Shown: piece after piece, positions 1 to 12,163 of the stretch
Layout: each line of letters opens with the position of its first letter
Numbering within the stretch: position 1 is the first letter of the stretch
Source of the DNA: Mytilisepta virgata
Taxonomy: Eukaryota > Mollusca > Bivalvia > Mytilida > Mytilidae
NCBI GenBank assembly: GCA_028015205.1
Contig: CM051520.1
Span: forward strand, 64,488,694 to 64,552,693
DNA: 64,000 bases
Direction of reading: 5' to 3'
The notes under the pieces: generated by a model
What the model was told of the DNA's origin: nothing
Databases searched by the model: none
The model's input: only the letters and a program-made list of their open reading frames with translations
Position numbers and translations under genes: made by a program

Positions 1-417
1 AAACCTACATTTATTCAGGCATATCAAGTAAAAAATGCTTCGAAATTATCTATTGTTCGTGCAACACGGCTTCTTCACATGCTTTGTAAACGTGATTTCT
101 TTATCTTTTCCTATCTATAATATTTATTTTGAATACTAAAATGATCAGTTAATCTTCAGGTTAAATACGAATTTCCTATGTTGCCTCGTTAATTCCCTAT
201 ATTGAAATGAATGTGAAACAATACAAACTTTGTTTGTATAGGTGCTTGTTGAGACAAAAAAAAATTGCTGTATAGTTGCTTGCGGTAGCACTGTATAGTT
301 GCTTGATATCATGTGTGAAAAGTTTAATGCATATTTCGTCATAAGATGACACACACAAAAGGTTTCAGGTTGCTCGCAACACACATCGTGTGCTTGGGAG
401 TGTAATACTATGATCTA
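1..417. other. AT-rich intergenic or intronic sequence
   Basis: I see no gene here. The only structure is a pair of short related motifs (tataggtgcttg-like near 237-247, tatagttgcttg near 272-306), which also resemble a segment near 2280-2330. This may be decayed repeat sequence. Confidence 0.5.
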
Positions 418-785
418 TTAAAAGAGGACAAATATGCCTAAGGAGCAATCCAAAAACGTAATCCGTTAGACAGACAAAACCTGGGACGACAAATGAACAA
501 CCACAAGCACAACAAATAAACACTTAAAATTAAAAAAATCTATGAACAACACGAACTTCTATAAAAACCAAGAGTGAACTTATGTGCTCAAGAAGGGTAA
601 GCAGTTCCTACTCCGTACACGACATCCGTCGTGAAGTCCAACAAAGTCAATCCGGTGGCAGTCACAAATCGGTGGAGGTACATGAAATATTACGACAGTG
701 GGAACAGATCCAATATCATCTTAGATATTGGAACACTGTAACGGTCAATCAATTCGTGATGACGACGTAAAATGTCCTAAGTGAT
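418..785 (-). mobile_element. Penelope-like element 3' remnant, copy 1
   Basis: This segment aligns by eye over its whole length with 47510-47870, sharing the runs agacagacaaa, accacaagcacaacaaata, caaatcggtggaggtacatga and cgtgatgacgac. In the second copy, minus-strand sequence continues upstream into a reverse-transcriptase C-terminus, so I read both as the 3' end of the same Penelope-like family. The minus-strand translation near 755-770 would encode a GRHHE-like string typical of the end of that RT ORF. Only the 3' end is present here and no intact ORF remains. The family name is inferred from copy 2. Confidence 0.55.
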
Positions 786-1351
786 GACATCAACTTATCC
801 CTGATAAAACCCTAGTTAAACAGTTTTACAAGTTGAATCTTAATGCTACCTTAGGCAGCTCAAAGTACATTTATAACGTATGAATAACAAATATAATTGT
901 GTTAATTTGTGTTACTACATGTATTTAGTTATAAATCTAACTTACTAAAACATTCTGAATACGCTTATGATAATTAAAATCAAAACCCGGGTCTTAAAAA
1001 TTTGCTGAAGATAGCTCAGTCCTTCTCACTTCCTAGTCTTTTATTTCCAGAAAACCTCTTATTTTAATTTGCAAGCGTGTTAACATGATTCTAATCGAGT
1101 CATTTGAGTTTTACATTCATAAATACTTTGAACCATTGACTTTGTGTTTGTTTCTTTGTTCAGTGTTTGTATTTTCATGGCCCACATGGGCGTAGCAAAT
1201 AAAGATATCAGTAATTGAGTAACCTTCTTTTGATGTCTAATGGTCGAGAAATTTAGTTTAAGCCAGACATTTTTCAGTATTCATGACATGACACTCGAAA
1301 ATATCATGCAATACATTATGCGTCAAAATCGAATGCTTCGCCGATAAATAA
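786..1351. other. AT-rich stretch without recognisable gene
   Basis: All frames are closed by frequent stops and I see no splice-bounded coding block or repeat structure. Confidence 0.5.
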
Positions 1352-1467
1352 TAATAGACACTAATGTACTAAATATTGACTTCATCAATTTGAATATATA
1401 TCTCGCCTTCGTCTCGACCGATATTCAACGTGATAAAGCCAGTATCAAAAACCATTAGTGTCTATTA
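1352..1467. mobile_element. Short MITE-like element
   Basis: Perfect 15-bp terminal inverted repeats (taatagacactaatg at 1352-1366 and its complement at 1453-1467) bracket a 116-bp non-coding body. The flanking bases on both sides are AT-rich, so no clear target-site duplication can be fixed. The superfamily is unknown. Confidence 0.55.
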
Positions 1468-1623
1468 ATTTAATTTGATTGGATGAACAGAATAGACCAA
1501 CATTGGTTATACTGTATAACCTGGTTTGGTCTTTAATTATCCCGCCACTTGTAAATTAAGTCCAATGTCATTATTGATTCTTGAATCAAGAAATCATTGT
1601 ACTTCTGTTTGGAAATTAAATTA

Positions 1624-1907
1624 TAAGGAATGTTTCCAATTTTTGAAGAGGTTATACTTCAATAACCTGGTTTGGGTCAGTTTATAGCATTCATAATCCG
1701 CTGGTTTATTATGCGTAAATTGTTTAATATAAGTTTGTTTTTGGTCTTCCAAATGTTTCGGTTTTAATGCTGCTGATGAGAGGTAACTCCTTGAAATGCG
1801 TCGTATACAGCATAGTATAAATTTACTATATCTAATATTAGTATCTTTGGATTGTTATTTTGACCCAAACCAGGTTATATCTGTTCAAAAATTGGTAACA
1901 TTCCTTA
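1624..1907. mobile_element. Inverted-repeat element with ~50-bp arms
   Basis: The left arm 1624-1678 (taaggaatgtttccaat... ending cctggtttgggtc) is matched by the reverse complement at 1862-1907, with a 9-base gap and a few substitutions. The spacer is about 180 bp and non-coding. A further direct copy of the taacctggtttggtc core lies at about 1518-1534. A foldback or MITE-type element fits; no transposase is visible. Confidence 0.5.
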
Positions 1908-4900
1908 GATAATTATTCTATGTCACCGAAATGACTATTTTATGCTATCATTTGCAGAATACTCTATAGCTATATGAATTGTTGTTGTATAGCAATGTAA
2001 TATTCCTTGTTAAACACAACCAAAAATTAGCTCTGATAGATATTGCACTGAGTGCTCATCGGTAGTTTTCTTGGTTGGTTGGAAGGTCTTATTTGCTTTG
2101 ATATACAATGAAGGCGCTATTACTTCAAAATTGGGAAATAATGTCCCTTCGTAGAATATTGTTTCACACCCGCAATCTGGTGCGATAATAGATTCTACTA
2201 CGGACAGTGTTTCCTAATATTCATGAAATATCCCCATATTATAGTCCAAGTACATTATATTGCAACAAGTGACTATACAAAAAAGTTGCAAGCGCCCATA
2301 CAGTACACATACAAGCACCTATACAGTCAGAAAAATGGTGTGTTTTTTGTTTGAAAGTAATTTACTTCATTTTACAGGCACAATAATTCGATAAAATTTG
2401 GTTTTAGGATATAAAAATGAATTTACTTCTGGATAACCTAAATAATACCTTCTTATTTCATACCATTTTTCACGTATTCAGTTTTAAAGTCAAAATTTCA
2501 AACACTAAATGTGAGAAGCACCGTGATCAAAGCTTGATAAAAGTGTTATTAATCATATTTGTGAAAAAATGTTCATGTAATTTTATAGGCATGTAAACAG
2601 CCAAGTGTCAAAGGAAGCAAACATACCTAAAATTTCCATAAAATCTGTGTAAAATTCAAAAATCTATTATTAAGTATGGGCGATCTTCCTTGCAAGTGAC
2701 CGATTTGTTGCTATACAAAATCGCAACTTAACAACTGACAGAAAACATGTACATTTCCGCTCCCACACTGTGAAGATGAATTTAAAGAGAAAATCTCAAT
2801 TGAAATCGGATGAATAAAAATTTTATGACGAAAAAACAAAAACACGAGATATTTCGAAATAATTATCGGTTACACATAAGCTAACAGGGAGTCATCCTTC
2901 TTAGAGCTTCTATTTAATTTTGAGAGACGTCTCCTTTGTCACTGTTTTGCCTCCACAGCTTCTTTTCAGTAACCGAAAAAGATATCGGTATGAAAACTGT
3001 TTCCAGTTTTAAAAAAAATCAAAATCTTCATTTTTTGCCTTGCACATTGGCGAAGTTTATCATACATTTATGTCAGTTTGTAAAACTCAGACGGTGAATG
3101 TTGATAGCGTGAGCTATAGTAACATATGCATTTTCTACATATGGGTTATTTAGAACAGTTTGTCTTTAATGGGGGCAGCCATATTGTGCTACATACTAAG
3201 GCTACAAGTTTCGTTTGCCGGAAGTAAGTAAAGTAAAAGAAATAACTTGCTTCAAATTATAATATTGGAGTCAGAATTGTGATACCGGAAATGAGTTTCT
3301 GGAAAGAGCTAATATTGCTGTGGTCGCATCATTGGCCACTCCTACAGCATATTAAAAAGTTGTTACATCAATTAAATATGAATTATAATTGTTCCAGCAT
3401 CTTTTTAAGCAAATTGAACGATACATTTTTTCCCAGCAAAGTTTTTTTGTAGGAAAATTCAATACAGACTTGCGTTATTTTTTACCTATCAGTTTGTAAA
3501 AATATTATGCATATAACATTGACAGCTTATGCTTACCCAAGAATATACTTATAGTATACAACCAAACAGTAACCATGTTCTATCGGGTCCATTAGCAATA
3601 GTAAACGACTATGTATACATATTACTGTTTTAAACAGGCTTAAAAGAGTGTTCAGATTGGCCATATTTACTGAGTTCTAAAACTAGAACGAGATGGTCAA
3701 TTTTAATAAAACTTTGTCAGATCATGTATCAATACATACTCCTTCCATGGTGTAAATTGAAAAATATTATACGATGGGAAATTTTGAAGGTTATCTAGGT
3801 CTACGTCCTCAAGCATATCAGTGCATCTTGAAGGTTGTAAAGTGGTGCTGAAGGTTGGTAAAATTTCAATGCCCATAGCTATAAACTGTTCATATTTGGC
3901 ATTTATTTGATGAAACAAGAGTTCTTTGGTCAAAAAGCATTGACAAAGGCGACGTTATTTTCATTACATATATTGAATCTATGCAGGCGTTGTCCACCTT
4001 TATATGTCGTGTATGTGGAGGTTAGGTCCTTTTATCCATCTCAGAGTTTTTTTGTTTTTTTAATTTTTAGATTTTTTAAAAAGGTCATGCATGGTAATTA
4101 AACTTTTTGCGCAATTTTTTTGTTACAGTTTTGATATCACTGCAAAGAAAATTGTCTTCTTGATCTTGAGCTACAAATTGTTCAGATACATGTACAATGT
4201 ACATACATACACAAGATGTTTAACCAAAGCATAAACATCAAAAAGGAGACATTTTTATGTAAAAACCAGATTACTCACAACGAGACGAGAGTATTAGTTT
4301 TTAGTTTAAGCCACGTTAGCCAATCAACAGCCGAAATTTATTCGGGAAACATCTCATGTAAATGTAGGAAGATATAAGTTATAAGTATGTTGCATTAAAT
4401 ATTAAAGTACGATGTATGATGTGTGATATCATACCTCAGACAGAGCAAATTGTATTTTTGACAATGGATGATATAAAAGTATTGAATTTATGAAAAGAAA
4501 GAAATGATTATCATGTTTATCTTGTTAGCGCCCTGTAAACTACTTCGAGGTCAAGTTTATCTTCATATCTTTTTGTCGACCGAATGAATGAACGAATTAG
4601 CAGGGCACTTACTAAGAGACTTTCTGTTTGAATTATTTATTAATTGTTCGGTATTTCTGAAAAAAAAATAATCATAAAACAAACACAAAACCAAAGAGTA
4701 AAACACACTTAGCTAACCAATCAAAAAAAGAGATCACAAAAACTGAAGCTGTGGCAATGTTAACCCCCCACAAAAAAACGTAGTTGTGATAGGTGCTCCG
4801 AATTGGCCATAATGACCTGCTCTGTTTCCAGACCCGTCACCTTGCAGGTGAGAAAAATTTGGTACAGTTTCAAGTCCGTTGAAGAATAAAGATATCTATT

Positions 4901-5483
4901 CTCTTTTATATATCGGTAATTCAGGTCTTGACGACCGTAAAATTTCATTACATTTTTCAGATTCAATGTAGTTATGTAAGTGTAGATACACACTGTACCA
5001 ATATTGGATAAGTTGGAATAAAAGTGTAATTTGAATATTTGAAATTTGAAGGAAATATTTATCATTTCATTATGACACATCCTCTTAAACATCGTTTCCT
5101 TATTTCACAAATTGGTGATTTGAACACAATAATGACATTTGTTAAAATATTGTATATTCTTTTATTTTGGATATCATTTGTGGTATATCAAGCAAAAATA
5201 TGTCAGTAAGTAACTTTCAGAATGTCTTTGGTTTAGTTCTAAAAGAGGTAATGTACGCGATAATGTTGTAAATAAACCTAAAAAAGAAAATGTATCATGT
5301 ACGGTTTCCAATTTACTTAAATTATTCAGATATACATGTATATAATATTTCAAGTCTGATCTTTTGTTTATTTTATTAAGAAAGCGTAAAGTTCTTACAT
5401 GTACATAGAGCTAGTTCATTTCCTCTATAACTTACAACAAAAGATATACCGAAATTCTCCCAAAATATATATTAACCGTTTAT
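1908..5483. other. 3.6-kb gene-free AT-rich region
   Basis: I see no coding exon, RNA gene or clear repeat here. The open frames (for example 3703-3933 and 4760-5092 on the minus strand) have AT-driven composition without recognisable domains. I treat the stretch as intron or intergenic sequence. Confidence 0.5.
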
Positions 5484-7260
5484 TATGGCACGTCAAACTT
5501 TTCAATATTAAAAAAAATATATTGATTCCAAAAAATAATTTATGTTCAAAACTTACAAATACATATGCAATATTTTTCTATTTATATTCAAAAAATAAAA
5601 AAATATGTTCAAAACTTACAAATATATATTTAAAAAATAATAAAAATTTATGTTCAAAACTTACAAATATTTCGGCAATATTTTTCTATATATATTCAAA
5701 AAATGGAAAAAAAATATGTTTAAAACTTACAAATATATATGTAATATGTTGTTTTTTATATATTCAATAATATTGCATTCTGGGTAATATTTGTAAATGT
5801 TGGACAAGTCGCCCCCAAGAAAACTCGCACCCTTAAGTAGTAGAACCGCCTATGGCGGGTGTCCTGCAGAGAGCAGAGACTACTTACTCTTTCGGAGCAC
5901 CTGAGTCTACCCCCGATGTCCTGGTGGGGTCCATGCTGTTCATATATTTTTAGTTTTTACGTGTAGAGTTTGTAATGTTTTGGTCTTGTCTTCGTTGTTC
6001 TGAGTTTTTCAGCAATTTCCGATTTTCCCCTCCTTCGAATAACCCTTTGGTATTTCTTGATTTTACTTATCTAAACCATATTTAAAATTTTATCCCGAAA
6101 AAGTGTCAAAATTAGATATTGTAATTAATTTTTAAAATGACTGTTGGGCAGCAACCTAATTAAATAATGGTTCAAATAGCAATGTGGCAATTCATCAATA
6201 AACAGCTTTACAAAAATGAATAATTGTACAGTTTGGTTTATTTCCTCATCAAACTTCCAAAATTTTCAATATTTAGCCATATAACTTTTTATATTAAAGT
6301 CGTTTATAGAACTTTATTTTAATTTGTTTTAAAGTAGAAATTTAATATAGAATTATTTCATTAACTTTAAAACATGTTTATCTCTCAAAACCATTTTACC
6401 AAGGGAAGTAACCAAACAAATCATTTAAATATGGTAATTACATGCCAAGTAAAAACAGATATTTTAGATAAAATCCAAAACTATATTTACGTTCAATTAA
6501 TACAATATTATATTCATCATGTTCATCTCATTTAACATGTGTCTGATACAAAAAGTAATGATAAACGATAACTTCCAAAGGTTTTTTTATATGAACAGAA
6601 AAATCAACTAGCAATCGGATTCTGTTTTTAAAAGATTCAAGAACGATAGTTCAAAAGCATCTCCGTTACAAATGAAGCTTGTTTGTAGTGAAAATGCATT
6701 CAGACAAGCGCAAACCGAAGGTGCGACTTGTCCTGATAAGAGAGTTGATGACCTGCCTTATAGAGGGTGCGACTTGCTCTACTACTTAAGGGTGCGAGTT
6801 GTCTTGGGGCGAATTGTCCAGCATTTACAAATATTACCCAGAATGCAATATTATTGAATATATAAAAAAAAAACATATTACATATATATTTGTAAGTTTT
6901 AAACATAATTTTTGTCATTTTTTGAATATATATAGAAAAATATTGCATAAATATTTAAGTTTTGAACATAAATTTTTATTTTTTAAATATATATTTGTAA
7001 GTTTTGAACATATTTTTTTAATTTTTTGAATATAAATAGAAAAATATTGCATATATATTTGTAAGTTTTGAACATAAATTATTTTTTTGAATCAATATAT
7101 TTTTATTTTTTAAATATATATTTGTAAGTGTTGAACATATTTTTTTAATTTTTTGAATGTAAATAGAAAAATATTGCATATATATTTGTAAGTTTTGAAC
7201 ATAAATTATTTTTTTGAATCAATATATTTTTTTAAATATTGAAACGTTTGACGAGCCATA
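5484..7260. mobile_element. Large inverted-repeat element with internally repetitive arms
   Basis: The left arm 5484-5843 and right arm 6779-7260 are inverted copies. Tatggcacgtcaaac at the left edge faces gtttgacgagccata at the right edge, and the arms meet the spacer with matching acccttaagtagtag / ctactacttaagggt sequences. Each arm contains tandem units built on atgttcaaaacttacaaata; the right arm has about one extra unit, which explains the unequal arm lengths. The ~0.93-kb spacer has no intact ORF. It includes a segment (5870-5995: agcacctgagtctac, gtggggtcc) of a kind I remember from Mytilus repeats. This looks like a non-autonomous foldback or subterminal-repeat DNA transposon. Confidence 0.65.
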
Positions 7261-7478
7261 GTTTATCCATCCTTATTCATTAATGGAAATGCTTTGCCCA
7301 AAAACATTAGATTTTTAGAAAGTGGTCTTTTTTAATTATCCTGCTTTAATATTTAGTTTCTTGAAAGCACCACCAAATTAAAATTGTGTAATACGACAAA
7401 ATAGTACCCTGGATTTTTACATGAACATTTAGCATTCGATATCAAACATGTATATCCAGTCCATGGTCCTGCCTTCGT

Positions 7479-7482
<4 letters not shown>

Positions 7483-7531
<49 letters not shown>

Positions 7532-7532
7532 A
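7483..7532. repeat. (AC)n(AT)n microsatellite at the left edge of the palindrome
   Basis: About 17 AC units are followed by about 8 AT units. The AT part is shared with the TA run at 22674-22780 beyond the other palindrome edge, but the AC part has no counterpart there. Confidence 0.9.
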
Positions 7533-7569
7533 GTAGTATATGGGCACAGGCAACTTAGCATTTGAGGTG

Positions 7570-8000
7570 GAGGAGCGTGGAGGAGCCGGAAGTGACGTCA
7601 CCGGAACCGGAAATGACGTCACCGGAAGTGACATGACCGGAACCGGAAGTCAGGTGACCGGAACCGGAAGTGATTTTTGCGCGCATGCGCAACCGGAAGT
7701 AGTGGTTTTTCCCGCCATTTGTTGACGGAAGTGACGCAAGTCACGTGCTAGGACCCGGATGTGTCGTCCGCGCATGTGTGACCGGAACCGGAAGTACCCG
7801 GAAGTGGTTTGCGCAACCGGAAGTAGGGTGTTTTTTCCGCCATTTGTTGCCGGAAGTGACGCAAGTCACGTGGTAGGACCCGGATGTGTGGTCTGCGCCT
7901 GTTCGGGCGGAACCGGAAGTGGTTGGTGGAACCGGAAGTAGTGGATTTTTTCCGCCATTTGTTGACGGAAGTGACGCAAGTCACGGACCCGGAAGTTTCA
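7570..8000 (+). promoter_or_regulatory. Terminal GC-rich cluster of transcription-factor-like motifs (left arm)
   Basis: I count twelve CCGGAAGT (ETS/GABP-type) and two further CGGAAGT in about 420 bp. There are also two TGACGTCA (CRE), GCGCATGCGC (NRF1-type, about 7680-7690), CACGTG E-boxes (about 7743 and 7868) and three CCGCCATTTG (YY1-type on the opposite strand). The block ccgccatttgttg-N-cggaagtgacgcaagtcacg occurs three times (near 7712, 7837 and 7952). The density and the GC content contrast with the AT-rich surroundings. It lies at the outer end of the palindrome arm. A strong enhancer or promoter is an inference from motif content. Confidence 0.6.
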
Positions 8001-8004
8001 TGCT

Positions 8005-8660
8005 TCACCAGATTGAATTATCTCCCCTTTTCCCGCATTTCTCGGTCGTCTCTGGCTCTTTCATCGGTCTCTCACTGTTATGTCGAAGTCCGAGAGTATA
8101 CGAAGTACACTATTGGATTATCTCCCCTTATCCCGCTCTTTTCAACTGTGGGTATTTTCTGTGAGGACTAGGATTGGATTATGTCCCCTTACCTCCAAGT
8201 GATGCTTGTCACCAATGGAGGGGTATCCTTAGCAACCGCCTTAGCAACGGCGGTCCATTTCATTGCATTCACTTAGTTTCTCTTGCCCCATCCCGTTCTT
8301 TGCTGCTCATGGCTACTCAGGCTTGGTCATCGCTGCTCTTCTCTTGTTCTTTGCTGCTCAACGCTGCTCTGTACTCAGACCTGAAAGCACCCTAAAGACA
8401 ATCGTTTACCCTAACACTAGTACCACTTCAAATTCATAAGGGATTGAGCCAGATTGAATTATCTCCCTTTTCCCGCTCTTCTCGGTCGTCTCTGGATCTT
8501 TGATTGAATTATCTCCCCTTATCCCGCTCTTTTCATCTGTGAGTGATGTTTTCTGTGAGGACTAGGATTGGATTATGTCCCCTTACCTCAAGTTGATGCT
8601 TGTCACCGCTCAATGGAGGGGTGTCCTTAGCAACGGCGGTCTATTTCATTGCTCTATGCT
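8005..8660. repeat. Direct duplication of a ~210-285-bp module (left arm)
   Basis: A module with agattgaattatctccc, ccccttatcccgctctttt, gaggactaggattggatta, tccccttacct, gatgcttgtcacc and ccttagcaac occurs at 8005-8290 and again, shorter, at 8452-8660. The first copy contains two CCTTAGCAAC half-sites (8227-8236 and 8239-8248), similar to RFX X-box half-sites; the second has one. Between the copies lies a short segment related to the gctcttctcttgttctttgctgctca minisatellite. No convincing ORF is present. Confidence 0.65.
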
Positions 8661-8866
8661 TCGCTTCTCTTCGCTTGCTCTTCGCTGCTCCATGCTGCTC
8701 ATCGCTAATAATGACTATATTCACCTGCTGATTTAAGATTCTTGGGGTTACTTGTCGGTGTTTTCGCTGCTGCTTCCGCTCCTGCTGCTTGTTGGTGTTC
8801 GTCATTGCTGCTCTTATCTTGTTCATCGCTGTTTTTCTCGTGCTCTTTGCTGCTCATCTTGTTCTT

Positions 8867-11087
8867 TGTTGCTTATCACTGTTTTTCTCTTGCTCTTTAC
8901 TGCTCATCACTGTTTTTCTCTTGTTCTTTACGGCTCATCACTGTTTTTCTCTTGCTCGTTACTACTTATCGCTGTTTTTCTCTTGGTTTTTGTAGCTCGT
9001 CGCTGTTTTTCTCTTGGTTTTTGTAGCTCGTCGCTGTTTTTCTCGTGCTCTTTGCTGCTCGTCGCTGTTTTTCTCTTGTTCTTTGTTGCTCATCACTGTT
9101 TTTCTCTTGCTCTTTACTGCTCATCACTGTTTTTCTCGTGCTGTTTACTGCTCATCGCTGGTTTTTCTCTCGCTCTTTGTTGATCATCACTGTTTTTCTC
9201 GTACTCTTTGCTGCTCATCGCTGTTTTTCTCTTGCTCTTTACTGCTCATCACTGTTTTTCTCTTGTTCTTTACTGGTCGTCACTGTTTTTCTCGTGCTGT
9301 TTACTGCTCATCGCTGGTTTTTCTCTCGCTCTTTGTTGATCATCACTGTTTTCTCGTACTCTTTGCTGCTCATCGCTGTTTTTCTCTTGTTCTTTGCTGT
9401 TCATCGCTGTTTTTCTCTTGTTCTTTACTGCTCATCACTGTTTTTCTCTTGTTCTTTACTGGTCGTCACTGTTTTTCTCGTGCTGTTTACTGCTCATCGC
9501 TGGTTTTTCTCTCGCTCTTTGTTGATCATCACTGTTTTTCTCGTACTCTTTGCTGCTCATCACTGTTTTTCTCGTACTCTTTGCTGCTCATCGCTGTTTT
9601 TCTCTTGCTCGTTACTGCTTATCGCTGTTTTTCTCTTGGTTTTTGTAGCTCATCGCTGTTTTTCTCTTGTTCTTTGCTGCTCATCGCTGTTTTTCTCTTG
9701 TTCTTTAGTGCTCATCACTGTTTTTCTCTTGTTCTTTACTACTCGTCGCTGTTTTTCTCTCGTTCTTTACTGCTCATCGCTGTTTTTCTCTTGCTCTTTA
9801 CTGCTTATGGCTGTTTTTCTCTCGCTCTCTGTTGATCATCACTGTTTTTCTCGTACTCTTTGCTGCTCATCGCTGTTTTTCTCTTGGTTTTTGTAGCTCA
9901 TTGCTGTTTTTCTCTTGTTCTTTGCTGCTCATCGCTGTTTTTCTCTTGTTCTTTACTGCTCATCACTGTTTTTCTCTTGTTCTTTACTGCTCGTCGCTGT
10001 TTTTCTCTCGTTCTTTACTGCTCATCGCTGTTTTTCTCTTGCTCTTTACTGCTTATGGCTGTTTTTCTCTCGCTCTTTGTTGATCATCACTGTTTTTCTC
10101 GTACTCTTTGCTGCTCATCGCTGTTTTTCTCTTGTTTTTTGTTGCTCATCACTGTTTTTCTCTTGTTCTTTACTGCTCATCACTGTTTTTCTCTTCTTCT
10201 TTACGTCTCATCGCTGTTTTTCTCTTGCTCGTTACTGCTTATCGCTGTTTTTCTCTTGGTTTTTGTAGCTCATCGCTGTTTTTCTCGTGCTCTTTGCTGC
10301 TCGTCGCTGGTTTTTCTCTTGTTCTTTGTTGCTCATCACTGTTTTTCTCTTGCTCTTTACTGCTCGTCGCTGTTTTTTCTCTTGTTCTTTGTTGCTCATC
10401 ACTGTTTTTCTCTTGCTCTTTACTGCTCATCGCTGTTTTTCCCTTGGTTTTTGTAGCTCATCGCTGTTTTCCACGTGCTCTTTGCTGCTCATCGCTGTTT
10501 TTCTCGTGCTCTTTGCTGCTCATCGCTGTTTTTCTCTTGGTTTTTGTAGCTCGTCGCTATTTTTCTCGTGCTGTTTACTGCTCGTCGCTGTTTTTTCTCT
10601 TGTTCTTTGTTGCTCATCACTGTTTTTCTCTTGCTCTTTACTGCTCATCACTGTTTTTCTCTTGTTCTTTACTGCTTATTGCTGTTTTTCTCTTGGTTTT
10701 TGTAGCTCATCGCTGTTTGTCTCTTGCTCTTTACTGCTTATCGCTGTTTTTCTCTCGCTCTTTGTTGCTCATCGCTGTTTTTCTCTTGGTTTTTGTTGCT
10801 CGTCACTGTTTTTCTCGTGCTGTTTACTGCTCGTCGCTGTTTTTTCTCTTGTTCTTTGTTGCTCATCACTGTTTTTCTCTTGCTCTTTACTGCTCATCAC
10901 TGTTTTTCTATTGTTCTTTACTGCTTATCGCTGTTTTTCTCTTGGTTTTTGTAGCTCATCGCTGTTTGTCTCTTGCTCTTTACTGCTCATCGCTGTTTTT
11001 CTCTTGCTCTTTACTGCTTATGGCTGTTTTTCTCTCGCTCTTTGTTGCTCATCACTGTTTTTCTCTTGTCCTTTGTTGTTCATCGCT
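8867..11087. repeat. 31-bp pyrimidine-rich minisatellite (left arm)
   Basis: About 70 tandem copies of a 31-bp unit (gctcatcactgtttttctct followed by tgctctttact, with variants). Because 31 is not a multiple of three, three units give a 93-base, 31-residue super-period and the array is open in all three frames. It therefore shows long Cys/Ser/Phe/Leu-rich ORFs that I regard as spurious. The plus strand is pyrimidine-rich here and purine-rich in the mirrored array. Confidence 0.9.
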
Positions 11088-11470
11088 ACTCCTTACCTTA
11101 CTCGCGTGCTTATTTCGTTTTTTGGGGCTACTTGTCTCTGTTTTCGCTGCCACTACTGCTCTTGCTGGTTTTTGCTGTTCGTTATCGCTGCTCTTCTCTT
11201 GCTCATCGCTGTTTTTTCTTTTGCTCATCGCTGATCCTTTCTTGTTCTTTGCTGCTCATCGCTACTCAGGGCCTTACTCGCGTGCTCATTTCGCTCCTGC
11301 TGCTTGTTGCTGTTCGTCATCGCTGCTCTTCTCTTGCTCATCACTGCTCTTCTCTTGCTCATCGCTGCTCTTCTCTTGCTCTTTGCTGTTCATCGCTACT
11401 CATGATCTTACTCGCGTGCTCATTTCAGTTTTTGGTGCTATTTGTCACTTTTAATCGCTGCTGCTGCTAC
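11088..11470. repeat. Degenerate modules after the minisatellite (left arm)
   Basis: Variant units built on ttactcgcgtgctcatttc occur near 11098, 11274 and 11408, separated by gctgctcttctcttgctcatc repeats. Related modules recur near 8725, 12930 and 14675, so the same composite sequence is scattered through the arm. Confidence 0.6.
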
Positions 11471-11616
11471 TGCTGAAGGAATGTAGTTTACTGCTGATGA
11501 TCGGAAGGCCACTCGGTACTCATGTTGTCGGTTTGATTGGTAGATCAAGACTGATCGATGTGATTGTATACTGGGATATTTATCGACGACAAACACAAAT
11601 GAAACAGTTCCATATT

Positions 11617-12132
11617 TTATTTTACAAAATCTACATCAGTCAATGTTTTGAGTTCTGGTTCTTTCTCTTCAAACAAAGGTATGATCTTCTTCAGTTCTTT
11701 CCATTCGAAGGTGTCCAAGCCGATTCCTCTCTTTGTTGGACGATAGGTCCAGTCTCCCCGGGGTATAAAGTGCTTTCTTATCCAAATAGTGGGGTATGGG
11801 GATTTGACGGTGAGGAATACATTGTCCCCAATGTGATATCTCCAGTCGACTAGTTCTTTATCCTGTACTCTACCGATCAAATCATCCAGAACATCAGTAG
11901 TCTCGCATAAAGCTTTCCACTGCATTAACGACAGGCTCACTCCGGTCTTGGTGGGGACCGTTTCACTTTCCCAAAATCTCAAATCTACTCTTTTACTGCC
12001 ATTCCATTCTGTCAGCTCTGCATACGTTCCTCCACCAAGTAGTACTTTCAAAGGAATATTGAAATCTGTCATGGCGTCTTGAACGATATCGCACTTGGTC
12101 TGGTCTTTGGTTTTCTTTTCTTTACGAGACAT
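11617..12132 (-). CDS. PC4-like protein (left-arm copy)
   Basis: This is the mirror copy of the ORF at 18075-18590 and predicts the same 171-residue protein, with the same CCAAT/TATA promoter on its upstream (higher-coordinate) side. It lies between the 31-bp minisatellite and the Bcl-2-like ORF and is transcribed away from the palindrome centre. The domain evidence is given under the right-arm copy. Its identity to the other copy at the protein level implies recent duplication or ongoing homogenisation. Confidence 0.65.
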   Translation of the reverse strand: MSRKEKKTKDQTKCDIVQDAMTDFNIPLKVLLGGGTYAELTEWNGSKRVDLRFWESETVPTKTGVSLSLMQWKALCETTDVLDDLIGRVQDKELVDWRYHIGDNVFLTVKSPYPTIWIRKHFIPRGDWTYRPTKRGIGLDTFEWKELKKIIPLFEEKEPELKTLTDVDFVK

Positions 12133-12163
12133 GTCGGCTGACTGATTCCTCTTCTTGCTGGTC

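Noticed and set aside
5399..5770. 123-codon ORF with repeated CSKLTNIY
   Set aside because: Produced by the AT-rich tandem units in the left arm of the inverted-repeat element.
8867..11087. CRISPR-like array
   Set aside because: Units are contiguous 31-bp tandem copies without unique spacers, in a eukaryotic genome and without cas genes.
8752..11454. Long Cys/Ser/Phe/Leu-rich ORFs up to 448 codons (and mirror ORFs at 18753-21455)
   Set aside because: They are read-through of a 31-bp tandem repeat that is open in all three frames of one strand; composition is repetitive and there is no start context or domain.
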